A program made the position numbers and the translations under genes. From the NCBI GenBank assembly GCA_016234555.1, contig JACRBJ010000087.1:62001-126000 (forward strand): a DNA stretch of 64,000 bases, read 5' to 3'. The first letter of the stretch is position 1; the number at the start of each line of letters is the position of its first letter. This stretch comes from Chloroflexota bacterium (lineage in GTDB: Bacteria; Chloroflexota; Anaerolineae; Anaerolineales; Villigracilaceae). Below the pieces are notes generated by a model. It had not been told where the DNA came from. It saw nothing but the letters and a program-made list of their open reading frames with translations, and searched no databases. This document shows, one piece after another, positions 61,974 through 64,000 of the stretch.

Positions 61974-62840
61974 TTAACCAACCAATGTGTCGAGCAACTC
62001 TTCAAGTTGGTTCACTCCCAATGTATGTCCTTCGTTGGGAAAATACCTGGCATTGGCATTTGGTATTGCTTTCGCCTGAATACGTCCCTGCTCAACAGGA
62101 ACAATTCTGTCCTGCTCACCGTGCCAAACATGGACAGGCATGGAAATTTCCTGCAATGCAAAGCCCCATGGGCGCGCTTCAAGCATCAAGTCGAGAGCCA
62201 CACCGCGTACACCCTGACGAAACGCCTCAACCGGCATATGTTCAAATGCTTGTTTTACATCTGGTCGGGCAACTGTCATTTTGTCCGACTCTGATTCATT
62301 AAAGTATGAGAGGATGATTGTGGGGTCCTTGAGCATGTCGCGAGCGTATTTCCTAAACATCAACCGGAGCAGCCAGGGGACTTTGTCGGCGAGCATGTAC
62401 ATCTGTCGATCCTGTTTGCTCAAGATCTCTTTCGCACCGGGTAGATCATAAGGACAATTGCCGCTCATGATGACCGCAGCGGTCAAACGCTGGGGAATCT
62501 TCCAGGCGCAAGCCGCTGCGTATTTGCCGCCGCTGGAAATCCCCAGCACGGCAAAGCGACCAAGTCCCAGTTTGTCGGCAAATTCGGTCACAATGTCGGT
62601 CCAACTGACAATCGTGTAAGGAGTGAAATCGGAAAGTCCAATACCGGGGCGATCTGGAGCGATGATGCGGACGTGATGCCGGGCGGCAGACTCATCCAAT
62701 GACGGACGGTTATTGTCCAGCCGCGAACCGGGGCAACCGTGAAAGTACAGGATGGGCTTACCCTGCGGGTCACCGTATTCGGCGTATCCTAGTGAACGAC
62801 CATCAGCCAGTTTGATTTGGTTATCGGTTTTGATTGACAT
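61974..62840 (-). CDS. Alpha/beta hydrolase
   Basis: 288 residues. HGCPGSRLDNNRP gives the oxyanion region, LGISSGGKYAAA the serine elbow, GEQDRIVPVEQ the acid and FPNEGHTLG the histidine. Overall it resembles the hydrolase at 54703, suggesting paralogues. Substrate unknown. Confidence 0.88.
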   Translation of the reverse strand: MSIKTDNQIKLADGRSLGYAEYGDPQGKPILYFHGCPGSRLDNNRPSLDESAARHHVRIIAPDRPGIGLSDFTPYTIVSWTDIVTEFADKLGLGRFAVLGISSGGKYAAACAWKIPQRLTAAVIMSGNCPYDLPGAKEILSKQDRQMYMLADKVPWLLRLMFRKYARDMLKDPTIILSYFNESESDKMTVARPDVKQAFEHMPVEAFRQGVRGVALDLMLEARPWGFALQEISMPVHVWHGEQDRIVPVEQGRIQAKAIPNANARYFPNEGHTLGVNQLEELLDTLVG

Positions 62841-62888
62841 GTTGCATCCTTTCCATTTTGAAGATGACTTCAGACGCGTTTCTTTTGG

Positions 62889-63422
62889 TTACGGCTCTGT
62901 GAACGTAATTATTGCAGTATAGTTCCAGGGGTCACCTGCCACTACTCCTTTTGAATGGGCTGTGATCTTACCTGGCTTGTCGATAACAATAACCACATCC
63001 CAAACCCGTACTGTACCAACCATAGTGTTGTAAAAATCAACTGACCCAAAAGCTTGAAGGTTGACGGGACGTCCTTCAATAGCCATCTCATAGGTCTGCT
63101 CTGACCACAACTCATCTAAAGTTTTTCCGATGGAAGGGTCAGCAAAGATTCCTTGCGAGATATTAACCTTTGCACCCACAGGTTGTTCACAAGACTCTGT
63201 CTGCGTGCTTTCATTAAACGGGCAATGGAGTTTTGTTACGAAGATAATATCCTCACCATCCCCTGTGGTGATCAGAAAGTCGCAGATTTTATCTCCAGGA
63301 TTGATCCTTTCATCGGCAGGGAGTGGCGTTGCCTCATCGACAGGTTGCGGGGTTGCCCTTGCGCATGAACTCAGGATAAAAGCAAAAAACACAATGAATG
63401 TTAGATGGACGAACTTTTTCAT
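62889..63422 (-). CDS. Lipoprotein of unknown function
   Basis: 177 residues from ATG at 63422 (AAGGAG 7 bases upstream). The signal MKKFVHLTFIVFFAFILSSC has a clear lipobox. The following part contains a NPGDKICDFLITTGDGEDI stretch shared with the truncated gene at 51162 and ends in a beta-rich domain. No catalytic motif recognised. Confidence 0.75.
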   Translation of the reverse strand: MKKFVHLTFIVFFAFILSSCARATPQPVDEATPLPADERINPGDKICDFLITTGDGEDIIFVTKLHCPFNESTQTESCEQPVGAKVNISQGIFADPSIGKTLDELWSEQTYEMAIEGRPVNLQAFGSVDFYNTMVGTVRVWDVVIVIDKPGKITAHSKGVVAGDPWNYTAIITFTEP

Positions 63423-63699
63423 GATCATTCTCCTTTGTACATAAGACGGATTTGACCGATGTTCGCTGTGATTGCTCAGTCAACGGACAGATTGAACTTG
63501 TAACTACCCCCCCCGCCCCCGCGCACGCGCAATTTCGTTGGACAGAAAAAATAAACTCAACAACAAGTTGTACTCTGATAAAGCCGCTCAATGGTTTGCA
63601 TTATTCACTAATTAGTTTTCTTCTTTTGTGGGACATGTTCGTTATTTCATGAAATTTACATAATCAAATGTATTCGGTTGGGTGGATTGACTGTTTATC

Positions 63700-64000
63700 C
63701 TAATCCAACCCCATCTCTGGTATGGCGGGGATCTTCCTGGCATATAGCCAGGCGTCAAAAAACTCAGTCAAGTCCTGCCCACTCACTTCTTCAGCAACTG
63801 CGATGAAGTCAGCGGTACTGGCATTGCCATAACGATACCGTTCTGTGTATGTTCGTAATATCTGAAAAAATACTTCGTCGCCAACGCGTAAGCGTAAGGC
63901 GTGGAACGTCAACGCGCCGCGGTCAAAGATGGTATTGGTATACAAATTGGTGGGTGGCGGGTTGCCGGGCGGATTTGGAGAAAAGGCTTCCATCGGATAA
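63700..64000 (-). CDS. C-terminal part of an M1-like metallopeptidase
   Basis: The frame is open to the right edge, so the N-terminal part, including the zinc motif, lies outside. Visible is the C-terminal helical segment GALTFHALRLRVGDEVFFQI, then YGNASTADFIAVAEEVSGQD and FFDAWLYARKIP, typical of M1 aminopeptidase tails. The catalytic residues cannot be checked here. Confidence 0.7.
   Translation of the reverse strand, partial: YPMEAFSPNPPGNPPPTNLYTNTIFDRGALTFHALRLRVGDEVFFQILRTYTERYRYGNASTADFIAVAEEVSGQDLTEFFDAWLYARKIPAIPEMGLD

Noticed and set aside
63480..63540. C-rich tract with CCCCCC runs, looked at as possible CRISPR or repeat
   Set aside because: No repeated unit or spacer structure; a simple low-complexity stretch between genes.

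Overview
The window looks like a chromosomal segment of an anaerobic or facultative Chloroflexota bacterium, probably of the Anaerolineae type. This is inferred from gene content only: two tungsten/molybdenum-type aldehyde:ferredoxin oxidoreductases, a bacterial class II HMG-CoA reductase beside an archaeal-type HMG-CoA synthase, a thiolase and a DUF35 protein, a K+-independent membrane pyrophosphatase, and a short EF-Ts. No rRNA is present to confirm it.

Layout. (1) 1-3.2 kb: the end of a probable methyltransferase, a histidine phosphatase, a membrane-anchored hypothetical protein, a GT4 glycosyltransferase and tRNA-Thr(CGT). (2) 3.2-13.8 kb, all minus strand: Lrp-type regulator, saccharopine-dehydrogenase-like enzyme, APC amino-acid permease, a small protein, AOR, two class III aminotransferases and a second AOR. 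Together they suggest uptake, deamination/transamination and ferredoxin-linked oxidation of an amino acid. (3) 14.3-25.4 kb, housekeeping: hppA, glpX, then the minus-strand pyrH-frr-uppS-cdsA and rpsB-tsf clusters (rpsB with a strongly structured leader), a GT87-like membrane glycosyltransferase, and dnaA. (4) 25.8-38.1 kb: a GAF/GAF histidine kinase, then a mevalonate-type block (HMG-CoA reductase, HMG-CoA synthase, a thiolase homologue lacking its usual catalytic residues, a DUF35 protein) mixed with an AT-rich foreign-looking gene, an esterase, a sulfatase, and an ECF sigma factor with a membrane protein that may be its anti-sigma.

(5) 38.0-about 50 kb: an integrated mobile element. It carries two tandem large serine recombinases, the first overlapping the 3' end of the DUF35 gene, an excisionase-like HTH protein, a frameshifted small gene, and a rightward set of coupled genes. 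That set holds three tiny ORFs, ParA, a two-domain DNA-binding protein, a small Cys-containing protein, and a putative replication initiator that begins with a captured copy of the host DnaA domain I. The initiator gene contains six 22-24 bp iteron-like repeats followed by AT-rich TTTAAAC repeats. A zinc-finger-like protein, a TadC/GspF-like membrane protein and an LCP-family protein follow. I regard this replicon-like module as the most novel part of the window.

(6) 51-64 kb: accessory genes and remnants. These are a truncated lipoprotein fused to an esterase scrap, an NTF2-like protein, an aldehyde dehydrogenase, alpha/beta hydrolases, and a broken second copy of the LCP gene end. They are followed by a minus-strand pair encoding a BNR/Asp-box beta-propeller protein and a lipoprotein cytochrome with one CxxCK and four CxxCH haem motifs, in the order seen in NrfA. 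An SRPBCC protein, a lipoprotein and the end of an M1-like peptidase close the window. The right boundary of the mobile element could not be located.
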